Assembly: GCA_003508835.1 (NCBI GenBank)
Contig: PUFA01000003.1
Coordinates: 10,889,501 to 10,953,500, forward strand
DNA length: 64,000 bases
Direction: 5' to 3'
From: Eonycteris spelaea
Taxonomy: Eukaryota > Chordata > Mammalia > Chiroptera > Pteropodidae
Position 1 is the stretch's first letter. Each line of letters opens with the position of its first letter. A model generated the notes under the pieces. The model was not told the origin of the DNA. It did not search any database and was given only the letters and a program-made list of their open reading frames with translations. This document shows positions 23,985 through 33,472 of the stretch, piece by piece. The position numbers and the translations under genes are program-made.

Positions 23985-24175
23985 ACTGCATCCTCCCTGT
24001 TCTTATCCCTAACTCTGGGAGGAAAATTGGGACTTCCCTGGTTCTCTCCTTATGACCTTTCCAATTTCCTCTCCCTTAATGCTCTCCTGGACATTGTCTC
24101 CCCTCAATGGAGCCCTTTCTGGTCATTCTAGCTAACAGTCATCTTCCTCTTCTGAAATGTAATGAGATATATATT
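23985..24175 (+). repeat. Possible L2 fragment
   Basis: A CT-rich run with TGACCTTTCCAATTTCC and CCTCAATGGAGCCCTTTCTGG loosely resembles the L2 3' region. Confidence 0.3.
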
Positions 24176-24309
24176 CCAAATTACACATTCGACCATTTTA
24201 TATTTTTATGGTCTGTGATTATTTCATGAATGAATTAGGAGTCACCAGATTTTACTGTGGCAAAGGACCCGAGGTCATCCACACTCACATCATTGTTTTG
24301 TCATTCATA

Positions 24310-24445
24310 ATGATACTTGGATTATTTATAGCAATCCACAGCATATAAGGGTCTTACGTGTAAGATTTTTATTATAGAATTAAGAAACAGGCCCTGAAAG
24401 GTAAGCTTGTCCCAAGTCACCCAGCTTCTTGGTGTCCTCCACGGA
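24310..24445 (-). repeat. MIR SINE fragment
   Basis: TTTTTATTATAGAATTAAGAAACAGGCCCTGAAAGGTAAGCTTGTCCCAAGTCACCCAGC follows reversed MIR with moderate decay. Confidence 0.6.
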
Positions 24446-25419
24446 CAGGAAGTGTTTTGGCATTATTTTACCTCTTCCGTGCTGGCATGGAGTTGGGCAC
24501 ATCAGGCTCACTTGCCTTGTGTCCACTCAGCCACCAGGAGAGAAAGCCACCTGCCTGGCACCCCCCACTGGTCTCATCGAGAACACCACAGGTGCCTTTA
24601 ATCAAAGCACACACTGGAACCACAAAAAAACTGAGACCCTAAGAGACCTCGCAACAGTTGTTTTCATGAAGAATTGAAAAATAAAAAACCATATTGCTTT
24701 CTGCCATCATTACCCAGGGTTGTCCATCTTTATTGGGACATGGCAGCCCACCATTCAGGAACGATGCAGGTCAACAACACAGATGCCTGGCTCTCTGCTC
24801 ATTCATACACGTGCCCTCTAGAAGAAGTACCTCCAACCCTAAAACACATCCATGTGGGAGCAGGAGCTCACACAGACCTGGTAAAAGGTCAACAGACCCT
24901 TTAAGAGTCTTACCTGGACGCACAAGGGCGGGTCCACGAACAGCCTGGGACACCGTCTCTGGCTGATACACAGGTGCAGGGAAACTCCTTCACTCCTGTC
25001 ATCACCACCCACTGAGACACACGCCTGTGCCAACTGCGACTGACTGCCCGGGCCATAGCACCTTCTACACAGCGTTTCCTTCCTATGAGCACAACCTCAA
25101 AGGAGACTTCATCTTTCCAAATGTCACCCTGCAGTGTGAGCTGAGCTGAAACTTTCTAGAGAGGCCTGGAGGGTAATGCGGATGGGAGGAGAGCCATGAG
25201 AATGGATCTGCTGCGATGCCGCTGTGGAGTGACAAGGCCAACAAGGTAGATGAGCAGGAAGAGAAGCCACCCCCTTGCTGCCGCCCTTGCTCCGAATAGG
25301 CTCCAGGCACAGGAAAGCATTAGGGTCAGGGATTCTGAAAAGTTAAAAAGTCGAGTTAACTGAGCCGCGTGGGCCCGATAGGTGCCACGGGGGACTGGAA
25401 AGCTTTCAGAAGGGGCCAA

Positions 25420-25560
25420 GAGTTTTTACAGAGGAAGTGATATTGGATTTGGCCTCCAAAAATGACTAGGAACTCTCCAGGCAGAGGGAATGACATGGAA
25501 AAGAGGAGCCTGAAGGAAGGTGATGTGTTTAGGCAAGAGTTCATGGGTTTAGAGGGTTTG
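25420..25560. repeat. Ancient interspersed repeat, family not assigned
   Basis: GAGGAAGTGATATTGG, CTCCAGGCAGAGGGAATGACATGG and GAGCCTGAAGGAAGG match in order the common old repeat also seen near 14.6 and 15.5 kb. Confidence 0.45.
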
Positions 25561-25591
25561 TAGCCAGGAGTCTGAAGCCCTCCTCCGCCCT

Positions 25592-25610
25592 CCCCCCCCC
25601 CCCCCGCCCC
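25592..25610 (+). repeat. C14 homopolymer
   Basis: Fourteen C, then GCCCCGC. On the other strand it is a G-run and could join a quadruplex. Its length is uncertain in most assemblies. Confidence 0.9.
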
Positions 25611-26374
25611 GCAACCCAGCTGTTCTTGGGGATGACAGGAAGCCTATAGGGTATTCAGGTGGTTAGATCTTTATAATAACTAAGACCACCCTAATGAAGA
25701 ATGCATTAGAGGGGTGAGAGTCTGGAAGCATGAGGCCACTGTGGTAGTGTGGGCTTCTCTAGGGCACTCTAGTTTGTCACATGATCTCTCTCATCTCAGC
25801 TCCTGGGAACTCCCATCACTACCATTTTTCAGTGTCTAAAGATATTTCTGGATCATGAGCTGTCTTCACGCTTCTCTTCCAAACCCGATTGTAAGCTTCT
25901 TCAGCAAGGGGCTGTGTCTCACTGATGTGTTTCTGATGCCAGACACCCCACCTCCTACAGAGATCTCTGCACAGGGCAGGTAATCTGCAAACATTGTTGC
26001 TGCCAATTCGGGTGATGACAACCATGATCCAAACCACACTAGGGCAAGTGCTCAAGAAAGTTGTGAAATGTCTGGTTTCCTCCAAAAAACCTGAGCAGAG
26101 GGCAGGAGAAAGGCTTGGCTGAGGCGCAGGGGTGGACGTGCCATCAGGGAGCCAGCTCTTCACTGCAGTCCTGCCCTGTAACTGGTCCTCTGGGAACGGC
26201 AGTCTGGCTGGTCTGTGTTAGAGAGACATATCTGACCTGTGCTTTACTGCACTCATCACAGTGAGTCGGGCAATGGAGAGAGAAACACTTCCTTCCGCCC
26301 TCCCACTCTCCCCTCCTCTTTCTGTCGTCTTAAGTAATCTGAGTAATGCCAAGTCTATTATTCTTAGAATTTTA

Positions 26375-26540
26375 AAGTATGTCAGAGCTAGAAGAAGGAC
26401 TCCAGAGGCAATCTGTACCACCGCCTTCTTTCACAGTCTAGAAGGTGGAGGCCCAGAGAGGTCCAAGCGAGTGCTTTGGCCCAAGGTCACAGAGCTTGTT
26501 TGGGCAGGCTGACTTGGAGCCCAGGTTCCCTAGTCCCTCA
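26375..26540 (-). repeat. MIR-like ancient SINE fragment
   Basis: GTCAGAGCTAGAAGAAGGACTCCAGAGGC, GGAGGCCCAGAGAGGTCC, GCCCAAGGTCACAGAGC and GAGCCCAGGTTCCC follow the reversed core of an old mammalian SINE. Confidence 0.55.
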
Positions 26541-26764
26541 GCCAAATTCTGTCCATTGTCTTACATGGACTCTTATTTATTTCTTTCAAGTTAGATATGA
26601 TGATTTTGGACACAGTCTCTCTGGTTCTTTCAGACAAATCAGTTAGGGGTCTTACTGATTTGTCTTACATAGCCAGGCCTGGGCTCTGTCATGGGGGCCA
26701 CAGCGAATGTCTTTGTGAGAGCTGAGAGTTACTTGCCTGAAAAATGGGAATGCCTTCTTACCCA

Positions 26765-26960
26765 GGCCCGTGTGCGTAGGGGCAGGGAAGAGGAGAGTGG
26801 GGTAGTCTAGGGAAGAGGGGCAGTGTGGGCAAAGCCTTGGGCACGAGGAGGACTTTGAGATGTCTCATGGGAAGGGGGAAGGAATCTGTTGATGGAAGCA
26901 GTGAGAGGCAGGCTGGGGCCATGGAAGAGGAGAGGCAAGATCTGAGGGTGCCCCAGATGT
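26765..26960. repeat. Possible ancient interspersed repeat, family not assigned
   Basis: GCAGTGTGGGCAAAGCCTTGGGC and AGATGTCTCATGG recall the common repeat near 14.6 kb. Moderately weak. Confidence 0.3.
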
Positions 26961-26969
26961 AGCCTCTGC

Positions 26970-27610
26970 CCATTTGGCCTTCAGTGTCTGGATTTAAAGC
27001 ATTTCTGACTCCCCGCTTGGGACCTTGGTGTCCCTGTCTACATAATGGGCCCGGCAGGGGTACCTTTACTCTCAGCCCCAGTCCTTCTGTCAGTGGCATG
27101 GTTTATGTCATATGGTGAGGAGCTGCCAAATCAGACACATGTCTGCCAGATCTGTTTCCTGTCAGGACGGGGACTCTTCTGCAGGAAGGGGCTGGAGAAA
27201 CCCCATACATGGGTCGGCTGCCAAGGCCTGGGTTCCGGTCCCAGCTGTGTCACCAGCAAACTCTCAGCTCATTTCGCTGAGATCGCAGATCCCACGTGGG
27301 CAAATGAGAGAACCGGCGCTGGAAGTCGGTGCTAAAACTGGCACCCCTTGGGCCAAATCTGGCCCACAGTGTGTGGGAATGGCCAACCGGAAATGATCTC
27401 TAATGCCCGGAGGTTGGCTTTGCCCTCCTCCGCTGCCACTGCGCCCTCTGTGCTTACAGCGTCTGAATGTGTACCCTTCGATGAGCCACCTCCCACCTCT
27501 AACACTATGAGAACTCTTGGGCTTGTCCCCCAAAGTTAGTGAGAACTAGTGAGTAAGAGAGAGGAAAGCCTTGTCTCAGGCCTCACTGTGCCTTTTCCAC
27601 CCACGCTTGG
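26970..27610. other. Intronic sequence without recognised elements
   Basis: No repeat or exon is recognised. Frames of 63-96 codons overlap on both strands and have no domain. Confidence 0.4.
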
Positions 27611-27620
27611 CCCTAGAATA

Positions 27621-27806
27621 AGGTTCTATGCGCCTTGGCACTGCTGACATTTTGGGCCAGATAATTCTGTTGTGGGAGTCGTCCTGCGCATCGTAGGGTG
27701 GTTAGTGGCAGCCTGGCCTCCTCCTATTCCATGCTTATCATGTTTTCAGACAATGTCAATGTCCACTGGGGGGCAAAATTCCTCTCTGTTGAGTACCACC
27801 GCCCTA
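27621..27806. repeat. MER20-type hAT-Charlie element
   Basis: GGCACTGCTGACATTTTGGGCCAGATAATTCTGTTGTGGG, then CATCGTAGGGTGGTTAG, AGACAATGTCAATGTCC, and CTGGGGGGCAAAATTCC. Order and near full length fit a MER20-type non-autonomous transposon; the exact subfamily name is from memory. Confidence 0.75.
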
Positions 27807-28019
27807 AACAAACAGACAAATAGTTCTCTTTGGGAATAAGGGAGAAGAAGGAAAGTATTTCAGTCATTTCCCCAAGAGAGGGGAAAAAAAATCCATGAGG
27901 CAGAGGAAGGGCTGGCGAGACCCTTTCCCTCACCCCAGCTCCCCATCCCCCAGACTCAAACGCTGTTGAAAACTGCATCTTTCTGCCATAGAAGAGCTAT
28001 AGGGCTGCCCATTTCTCAG

Positions 28020-28461
28020 TGTTATGGGTTCAATTGTGTCTCCTCCCAAAGATGTTAAAGTAGGATCCTAACCTCTGATGCTTGTGCATGTGACTTTATT
28101 TGAAATAGGGTCCTTGCAGATTATCAAGTTTAGACAAGGTCATTAAGGTGGGGGCTAATCCTATATGACTGGTGTCCTTATCAAAAGGGGAAATTTAGAC
28201 ATAGAGACAGATAAGCTTGCAGAGAAGATGACAACCTCAGAGTACCACCCACAAGCCAAGGAATGCCTGAGGCTACCAGAAATGAGAAAAAAGACAGGGA
28301 ACTCGCCCTCACAGCCCTCAGTAGGTATCAACCTTGCCAACATCTTGATCTTTTACTTCTGGTCTGAGAACTGTGAGACAACAAATTCTTGTTGTTTAAG
28401 CCCCACCACCCCACCCTGGGTTTGTGGTACTTCATTACTGCAGCCCCAAACAAACACACTT
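28020..28461 (+). mobile_element. MLT1-type LTR (ERVL-MaLR), solitary
   Basis: It begins TGTTATGGGTTCAATTGTGTCTCC. The order then is GAAATAGGGTCCTTGCAGAT, ACTGGTGTCCTTATCAAAAGG, GCCAAGGAATGCCTGAGG, CAACCTTGCCAACATCTTGATC, GAACTGTGAGACAACAAATTC and TTTGTGGTACTTCATTACTGCAGCC. This is the MaLR LTR order over about 440 bp. No internal retroviral coding sequence is attached. A 122-codon chance frame runs inside it. Confidence 0.8.
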
Positions 28462-28989
28462 GTCAAGAAGAAAAACAGCAAGACTAGGGTGCTTGATGTG
28501 TGTGAGGATCTGGTTTGTGACTTCACCATCTGAAGCAGAGACTCGGAAGGTGGCAGGGGCTGAGAGAGAAGATGCATGTGCTGATGAGACCCAGGCTCGC
28601 CATGTAGAGACTCTGCCTATAGGACAGACAAGTGGAAATACACCGCATCTCTAAAATGAAACCCTTTGTGCCAATCACCAGAAGTTGTAAAACTACCCTG
28701 AAGAATTAACAGCCTCCGTACATGCTAACTACATCCATCATAAATTCGTCTTTAGTTTCTGTTATCATATCACTGTCTCTGGGGACCCCTGTCTTGTCAT
28801 CATTTGCCCTTTATAATTTATTCATCTTGTTCTTGCCTGCATCCTTTCTACTTATCATTCATCTTTACAGTTGTACATAAAATTAGATGGATCCTCCCAT
28901 GGCAAGACTGTCAGGAGAGAGATGGGCCTCATCAGGGGAGCCCCAAGAAAGCTGGTGGAGGTCCTTCAAGAGCCTCTGTGGGTGTCAAA

Positions 28990-29225
28990 GTAGAGGTGGG
29001 CTGGGCAGAGGAGAGGGAGGGAGGGCAGGAGGAAAGGAGGAGAGGAGAGAGGCCGGAGAGGCAAGTGAAAAGGATAAACGAAGGAAGGGTGGAAAGTGGG
29101 AGGGGGAACGAGAAAGAAGAAAATGAACAGAAGGGAGAGAAAAGAGGCATAAAGAAAAAAGAGAGACAAAGAGAAAAAAGAGGAAGACAAAATGGGACTT
29201 AGGAAAATGAAAGTGACAGGAAGGG
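28990..29225 (+). repeat. Polypurine (GA-rich) tract, about 230 bp
   Basis: The plus strand is more than 90 percent purine by eye across AGGAGAGGGAGGGAGGGC and GAAAAGAGGAAGAC-type sequence. It is a candidate for triplex (H-DNA) structure. The Glu/Arg/Lys-rich and Ser/Phe/Leu-rich frames here are composition artefacts. Confidence 0.85.
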
Positions 29226-29274
29226 GGGAAAGGAGAGACATCCTGAGATAGCGGTGCCAGAAATCCAATTGAGC

Positions 29275-29295
29275 TTTTTTTTTTTTTTTTTTTAA
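29275..29295 (+). repeat. T-run
   Basis: About 20 consecutive T followed by AAATTTTCC. It may be the reversed A-tail of an unrecognised retroposed element. Confidence 0.8.
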
Positions 29296-30139
29296 ATTTT
29301 CCATTTTAACATCTTTCCTGATAAACTCAAAGAAGGTCACATTGAATTTCCATGGAAATGACCCGTCCTGAGTTGCAGTGACCTGAGTCAGGAGGTGTGA
29401 TGGCAGCGATGTTGCAAGTCTACTGGGCCGAACAGAGGGGTAGGGGTGGGAGACGGCCCGGAGGAGTGTGTTCGTTTGCTTTATATTCTCAGGTTGCCAG
29501 AGTCAGGGCACAAAAGCCAATCTTTAACTAGTGAATTGGAACTTTAATGTTTACCAAGCAGATACAGCTCCCACTCTCCCCACCCTCTCCTCCCCCTGCC
29601 TGCTCGCTCTCCTCCCCTCTCCCCTGCCAGCTCCCACTTCTCTTTGCTTCTAGTCTCCTGCTAACTGGACCCAGCTCTTTCCCTGCAGCAGCCCTGGTGA
29701 GGAGCCCCTTCTGCTGCCAGAGAAACAGAATGCTGGCTACTGCTGGCCGCGTTGCCCGGTTTTCTCTAATCAGAGCCTCTCCTCTGAGTCCCTACATTAC
29801 TAACTGGGAAAACAGATGGGCTCTTCCTGGAAGACAATTCCATGCAGAGTCCCAAAGGCAGGGGGAGCTGGGTCTAAGCAGCAGGGACCTATTTTAAGGA
29901 ACAGAATTCTTCTAAGAGGCCTCTTGTGTACTCTCAGGCCCCCAGGGGGCTCATGGATCCTGACCTATCATGCCTGTCTTATTACTAGGCTAATTCTCAG
30001 GCCAGTGCTACCATCTGCCACACCCATCTTCCTCCCAACTCTCCATTCCCACCCTGACCATATCCTGAACAAAACCTTTGAGAAACTCCTGTGCCCCATC
30101 TAGGTCCTCTCTAAAGCAACCAGTGGTGCTTCAGGAGAG

Positions 30140-30330
30140 GTGGGTATCCTGGGTTTTGGTAGCAGACCTGGTGCTGGTGATGGCTTGGCAATTTATTATG
30201 TGCCTTGGGCAAATTGTTTAATCTCTCTAAACCCGAGTCTGCTCATATATAGGGTATAATCATGATATTTTCCTCATGGGGTAGTTGTGAAGATAAAATA
30301 AGTAATGAGGTAACATACTTGGGGTATGGT
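30140..30330 (+). repeat. MIR SINE
   Basis: CCTTGGGCAAATTGTTTAATCTCTCTAAACCCGAGTCTGCTCATATATAGGG, then TCATGGGGTAGTTGTGAAGATAAAATAAGTAATG, is forward MIR with good preservation. Confidence 0.8.
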
Positions 30331-30339
30331 TTTTGAGCT

Positions 30340-31435
30340 TTCCACTGATCTCAAGAGACATGTCAGCTTGCCTCTCAGTCCCCAAACGAAGACACTTGTG
30401 AGGGGCATCTCTAGTTCTGTCTTTGTTGTTGTTTTGGTTGTGGCAGTGGTGTGCGTGTGTGCATGACCACAAGGGGATTGTTTTCCTTGCTGCCAACAGG
30501 ATGCTAGGCTCTGTGACTTGCTGGGGAAGAAACAGAATGGGCCGCCTGCACTGTCTTCTCCCCTCCTTCTCTCCTCAGTGTGAAAGCGAAGGGCTGGTTT
30601 TAATGGATTGACTTTAATGGATTTTGAAGTCTGGAAAAGTGCCTAAATTGCTGAGGTTACCAGTTTTCCAGGTTCCTTTTTCAATTTCTTTCTCCTAAGT
30701 CAGGCATAGCATGCACTTACCAGGGTACCTACTGTGGTCACTGCAGACCGGAAGAGGTCTCTCTCTGCCCCCCAACCAAACAGACAGCCATGAGCGAAGC
30801 CTCAGTTGGTGGAAACACCCATTATTTGGTTGAATAAAAACATTTTGCTTGGTCCTGTCTTTGTATTTGCTAGTGGAATACTTTCTCTGGTCTCAAAGGA
30901 GAAAACCAACAAACATAATAATGCCAGCCTGTTTTCTGGCATCTAAATGGCTCCACCTAAAGTGTAATTTTTTTTTGGTCATTTTATTTTTTGTTTGCCT
31001 CCATGTGAATTTGTGCAGGGACAATGTGCCTTGGGAAGTTCAAGCTGCAATCCTGTCTTTTCTCCCTGTCCCTCCCACTGTGGGCTGTGCCTGCCCTGAG
31101 AATTGTGATGAGGTCTTTGAGGCCATGAGTCTCCCCGTGAGGCCTTTGAAGAAAGGATGGTATTCCAGGCACTTCAAGGGGACTCTAGGCTATGTTTTAG
31201 TTCCATTGTTGGACTCTCTCCTCACCCCTCCCATTTCCCAACATACATTCATGTTTCTTTTTGTCCTTTCTCTCAAACTTGCCCAACTCGTCTTTGTGAT
31301 TTCAGAAAAATGCCACTGGATCTCCCAGTATGAAGGATTAGCACAGATTATGGGGAACAGTGTTAATTATCGGTGGAAGGGGGCTGGAGCCTCGCTCCAA
31401 TGTGCTCCTGATTTCCCCTGGGCCTTTCTGCCTGG
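30340..31435. other. Intronic sequence with a chance 207-codon frame
   Basis: The longest open frame in the window (forward, 30849-31472) lies here. Its conceptual product is rich in Leu, Phe, Trp and Cys with no domain I know, and it shows no splice-flanked exon structure. I treat it as intronic. Confidence 0.4.
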
Positions 31436-31439
31436 TAAT

Positions 31440-31700
31440 AAGCCTTCTTTAATCTGGCAGGCCCCTTGGTGAAATCAGCACCACGGACAGTAGTATTGAT
31501 TGCTTCTGAGAAACCATCGCAGCTGCTCAACCAAATTACCTTTGATATGTGACCTTTAATGTAATTACTGCAACATCAAAGTATTTCTATAAATTATTAA
31601 AGAACTAATACACTCCATCATTTAGCTATTCTATTATATGTAAAATAAACAACTACAAGTTAATGTTAGATCCCGAACAATCCACACTTGCTACTGAAAT
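31440..31700. promoter_or_regulatory. Candidate conserved noncoding element with RE1 and paired TCF/LEF-type motifs
   Basis: This AT-rich, repeat-free block follows the RE1 motif. It holds CTTTGAT near 31550 and ATCAAAG near 31574 in facing orientation, both TCF/LEF-type cores, with GTAATTAC and AAATTATTAAAG between and after them. No repeat family explains it. The composition and motif density resemble developmental enhancers; conservation itself cannot be seen from one sequence. Confidence 0.45.
31474..31494 (+). promoter_or_regulatory. RE1/NRSE-type site (REST binding motif)
   Basis: The sequence contains TCAGCACCACGGACAG, which matches both half-sites of the RE1 consensus (CAGCACC, two free bases, GGACAG) with canonical spacing. 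Only the weakly constrained 3' end departs from consensus: the last expected C is T. REST silences neuronal genes in non-neuronal cells through this 21-bp motif. The site is about 1.9 kb inside intron 2 of a neuronal RNA-binding protein gene, where such a repressor site makes sense. Occupancy is inferred, not shown. Confidence 0.75.
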
Positions 31701-31849
31701 TTCCCCAGTCCCGGGCCTCTCCCCCTTCAAAATCCTAAGCCTCCCCCCCCCCATCTTCCCTTTCTGTTTCCCCATTTAATTCCCAGCTTTTAGCCATCAC
31801 AAAACTCCCTAGCAATCTCTCTCAAGCTGATGAAGGGCCTCCCATAACA

Positions 31850-32260
31850 ATGTGGTATTTTCTATTCGATTTGGGTGGCTCTAAAATATCTATCACAATC
31901 TCCCCCCAAAACAAAGTACTATAAACACTTTATTAATCAGCACAAACCTTTCTCAGAAGCCTTTGATTATCTTACAATATGGCTTTATGCTTCGCGCATA
32001 ACATGGGGCGATGTGGAGCATATTTCTGCCATCTTACAGAGGGCATCCAGAAAGTAATTACTATAATATATGTGCATGTAGCCGCCACTAAAAACCAACT
32101 GGGGAATGGCCACCGTGCCAGAGCTGGGTTCAACACAAAAACCGGCGTGGTGCACGATTTCCATACATTTGCATCTGCGGGAATGTTATTAAGGTGACTC
32201 AGCCCCGTGCTTTGCAATCACAAACACCAAAATACAATACAAAGGCTGTCTTAATGGAAG
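31850..32260. promoter_or_regulatory. Candidate conserved noncoding element
   Basis: This is a low-repeat stretch with AGTAATTACT, an octamer-like ATTTGCAT near 32168, GTGACTCAG (AP-1-like) near 32195 and several retained CpGs (CGCGCATAAC, AACCGGCGTGG). No repeat or reading frame explains it. It is part of the cluster between the RE1 motif and the CpG island. Confidence 0.4.
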
Positions 32261-32399
32261 GAAGGCCCTCTCCACCCCTGAACGGGTACAGAAGGATCTT
32301 GGATGGAAAGAAAAGATTGCCACCGCCGGGGGAGGGGTGGGGGGCCATTTCTCTCTGTCTACCTGGCTAACCTTTCTTGCTGTGGGACAGAAATGGAAG

Positions 32400-32460
32400 C
32401 GTGTGTTTACATACGTTTTGCTTTGTCAGAATGTAAACATGCATGTGTAAACATTGGTGA
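32400..32460. promoter_or_regulatory. Cluster of three forkhead-type motifs
   Basis: TGTTTAC (32404-32410) and two GTAAACA cores (32433-32439 and 32447-32453) lie within 50 bp, the first in opposite orientation to the other two. Forkhead factors (FOXO, FOXP, FOXA classes) recognise this core. An E-box CATATG and a CACGTG follow shortly downstream. Confidence 0.45.
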
Positions 32461-32569
32461 GCATACATATGGAACACACGTGCTTCCCTGCAGTGGCCGT
32501 TGCATAATACAGTTTAAACAAGGTATATTTATCAATTTTTAAATTTTGCCCACCAACACTCACGTCTTT

Positions 32570-32850
32570 CTATTTCTCTTTAGATACTCCGCGAGCTGTA
32601 TATCTCGGCCCCCCTCCCCCCATCTCGCTGAACCCATGGGAGATACAGCGCAGACCCTTGACCCGAGGAACACTTCTTATTTTATGGTGATGAACTAGCC
32701 TCGATAATAGCCATGGCTGATATCACACCCAGTTAGGGGGGCCATAAATAATTCTCTTCTCCCCCGCACAGAAGCTATAAACCAGGGCTGAGGCGCGATA
32801 GTTTATCAAAGACGAGGGCTGGCTCCTTAAATAAACGGTGGTGATCTCAC
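32570..32850. promoter_or_regulatory. Candidate regulatory block at the edge of the CpG island
   Basis: This repeat-free sequence mixes retained CpGs (CTCCGCGAGC, CCTCGATAAT) with AT-rich cores (CCATAAATAATTC, CCTTAAATAAACGG). It runs directly into the CpG island. It looks like the flank of a CpG-island promoter or a conserved enhancer; neither can be proven here. Confidence 0.4.
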
Positions 32851-33361
32851 TCGCGGCGCCGAGCCTGCATGGGGAGGCGCCCCCCCCCGCCCTGGCCCCC
32901 ACCCTAGAAACAGCCGGTGTCCGACGACGACGGTCGGCTGGCGCTTAGGCGGCCCCACCACGGGGGGGCCCCGCGGGCCTGTGGAGGTAGCTCCGGGCTC
33001 CGGGGACCGGGCACCCCCGCGCTCTCGCCGGGGGCCGCCCGCACCAGCAGTGCGCGGAGGAGCGACCGGATCCGCAGGGGAGGAGCCGCGCCCGAGCTCT
33101 GTGGCCAGGCCAAGTTCACCCCTCGCCTGGGATTCCGTTGGGCCGGGACCGCGGAGCGCGGAGGCCACCTGGCGAGGTCTGAGCTCGGCGCCTACGAACC
33201 CCCGCCGCCGCCCGGCGCCTCGCGGCTTCTCGGGGTGAGAGCTGCCGAGCGGAGGCAGGCGGCGCGCGCCCCGGCCCGCGGTCCCCACGCCCGCCGCCTC
33301 GCAGCCCGGCCTCCAGAAGTCGCCCCCTGTCGGCGCGCCCGTCGCTCGCGCCTCGGCGGGC

Positions 33362-33370
33362 GCCACTTAC
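33362..33370 (-). other. CELF4: 5' splice site of CELF4 intron 2
   Basis: The minus strand reads CCCGGG then GTAAGTGGC. The GTAAGT hexamer is close to the ideal U1 match on the intron side. The exon side (GGG) is weaker than the usual MAG. The cut falls after a complete codon (phase 0). Confidence 0.9.
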
Positions 33371-33453
33371 CCCGGGCAGGGTCTTCTGCTCGTGCAGCGC
33401 GCTCTGGGCCTTCAGCGCTGACTCACGCTCACAGTAGGTGAGGAAAGCGCAGC
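33371..33453 (-). CDS. CELF4: CELF4 internal coding exon (RRM1, exon 2 type), partial CDS
   Basis: CELF proteins bind U/G-rich RNA and control alternative splicing, mRNA stability and translation; CELF4 acts mainly in neurons. On the minus strand the exon reads [11 protein letters not shown], then [16 protein letters not shown]. This is the RNP1 core (KGCAFLTY) of the first RRM plus the following helix and loop. The first two exon bases complete a Gly codon split by intron 1 (phase 1), and the exon ends on a complete Gly codon (phase 0). Its 83 bp equal the conserved length of this CELF exon as I remember it. CERES after LTY is the CELF4 wording; CELF3, CELF5 and CELF6 have CARDS-type sequence there, also from memory. 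By my count it covers about residues 96-123 of a roughly 486-residue protein. There is no frameshift or stop. The exon sits at the edge of a CpG island. Neighbouring exons were not found in the window. Confidence 0.93.
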
Positions 33454-33472
33454 CTAGGGAGGGAAGCAAGCG
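33454..33472 (-). other. CELF4: 3' splice site and polypyrimidine tract of CELF4 intron 1
   Basis: On the minus strand a pyrimidine-rich run (CTTGCTTCCCTCCCTAG) ends in the AG at 33455-33454, directly before the exon's first base. Together with the donor this gives exactly 83 bp and keeps the CELF reading frame. The tract is short but almost free of purines in its last ten bases. Confidence 0.88.

Larger units (their letters stand above)
32850..33470. promoter_or_regulatory. CpG island overlapping CELF4 exon and start of intron 2
   Basis: The GC content is very high and CpG is dense from about 32850 to the exon, with runs such as GCGGCGCCGAG and GGCGCGCGCCCCGG. CpG falls off gradually through about 33750. 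The surrounding tens of kilobases are CpG-poor. An island at an internal exon of a neuronal gene can be an alternative promoter or a Polycomb-marked island. There is no TATA-like box inside it. Several long chance ORFs on both strands arise from this composition and are not genes. Confidence 0.8.

Noticed and set aside
28165..28533. 122-codon frame
   Set aside because: Runs within and just past the MLT1-type LTR; noncoding LTR sequence.
28804..29202. Glu/Arg-rich 132-codon frame
   Set aside because: Artefact of the polypurine tract.
30849..31472. Forward 207-codon open frame, the longest in the window
   Set aside because: No domain, no flanking splice logic, odd Trp/Cys/Leu-rich composition, and antisense to the gene. 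It is most likely chance.
32827..33441. Several 85-179-codon frames in the CpG island on both strands
   Set aside because: High GC removes stop codons; products are Ala/Arg/Gly/Pro-rich nonsense overlapping the real exon in wrong frames.
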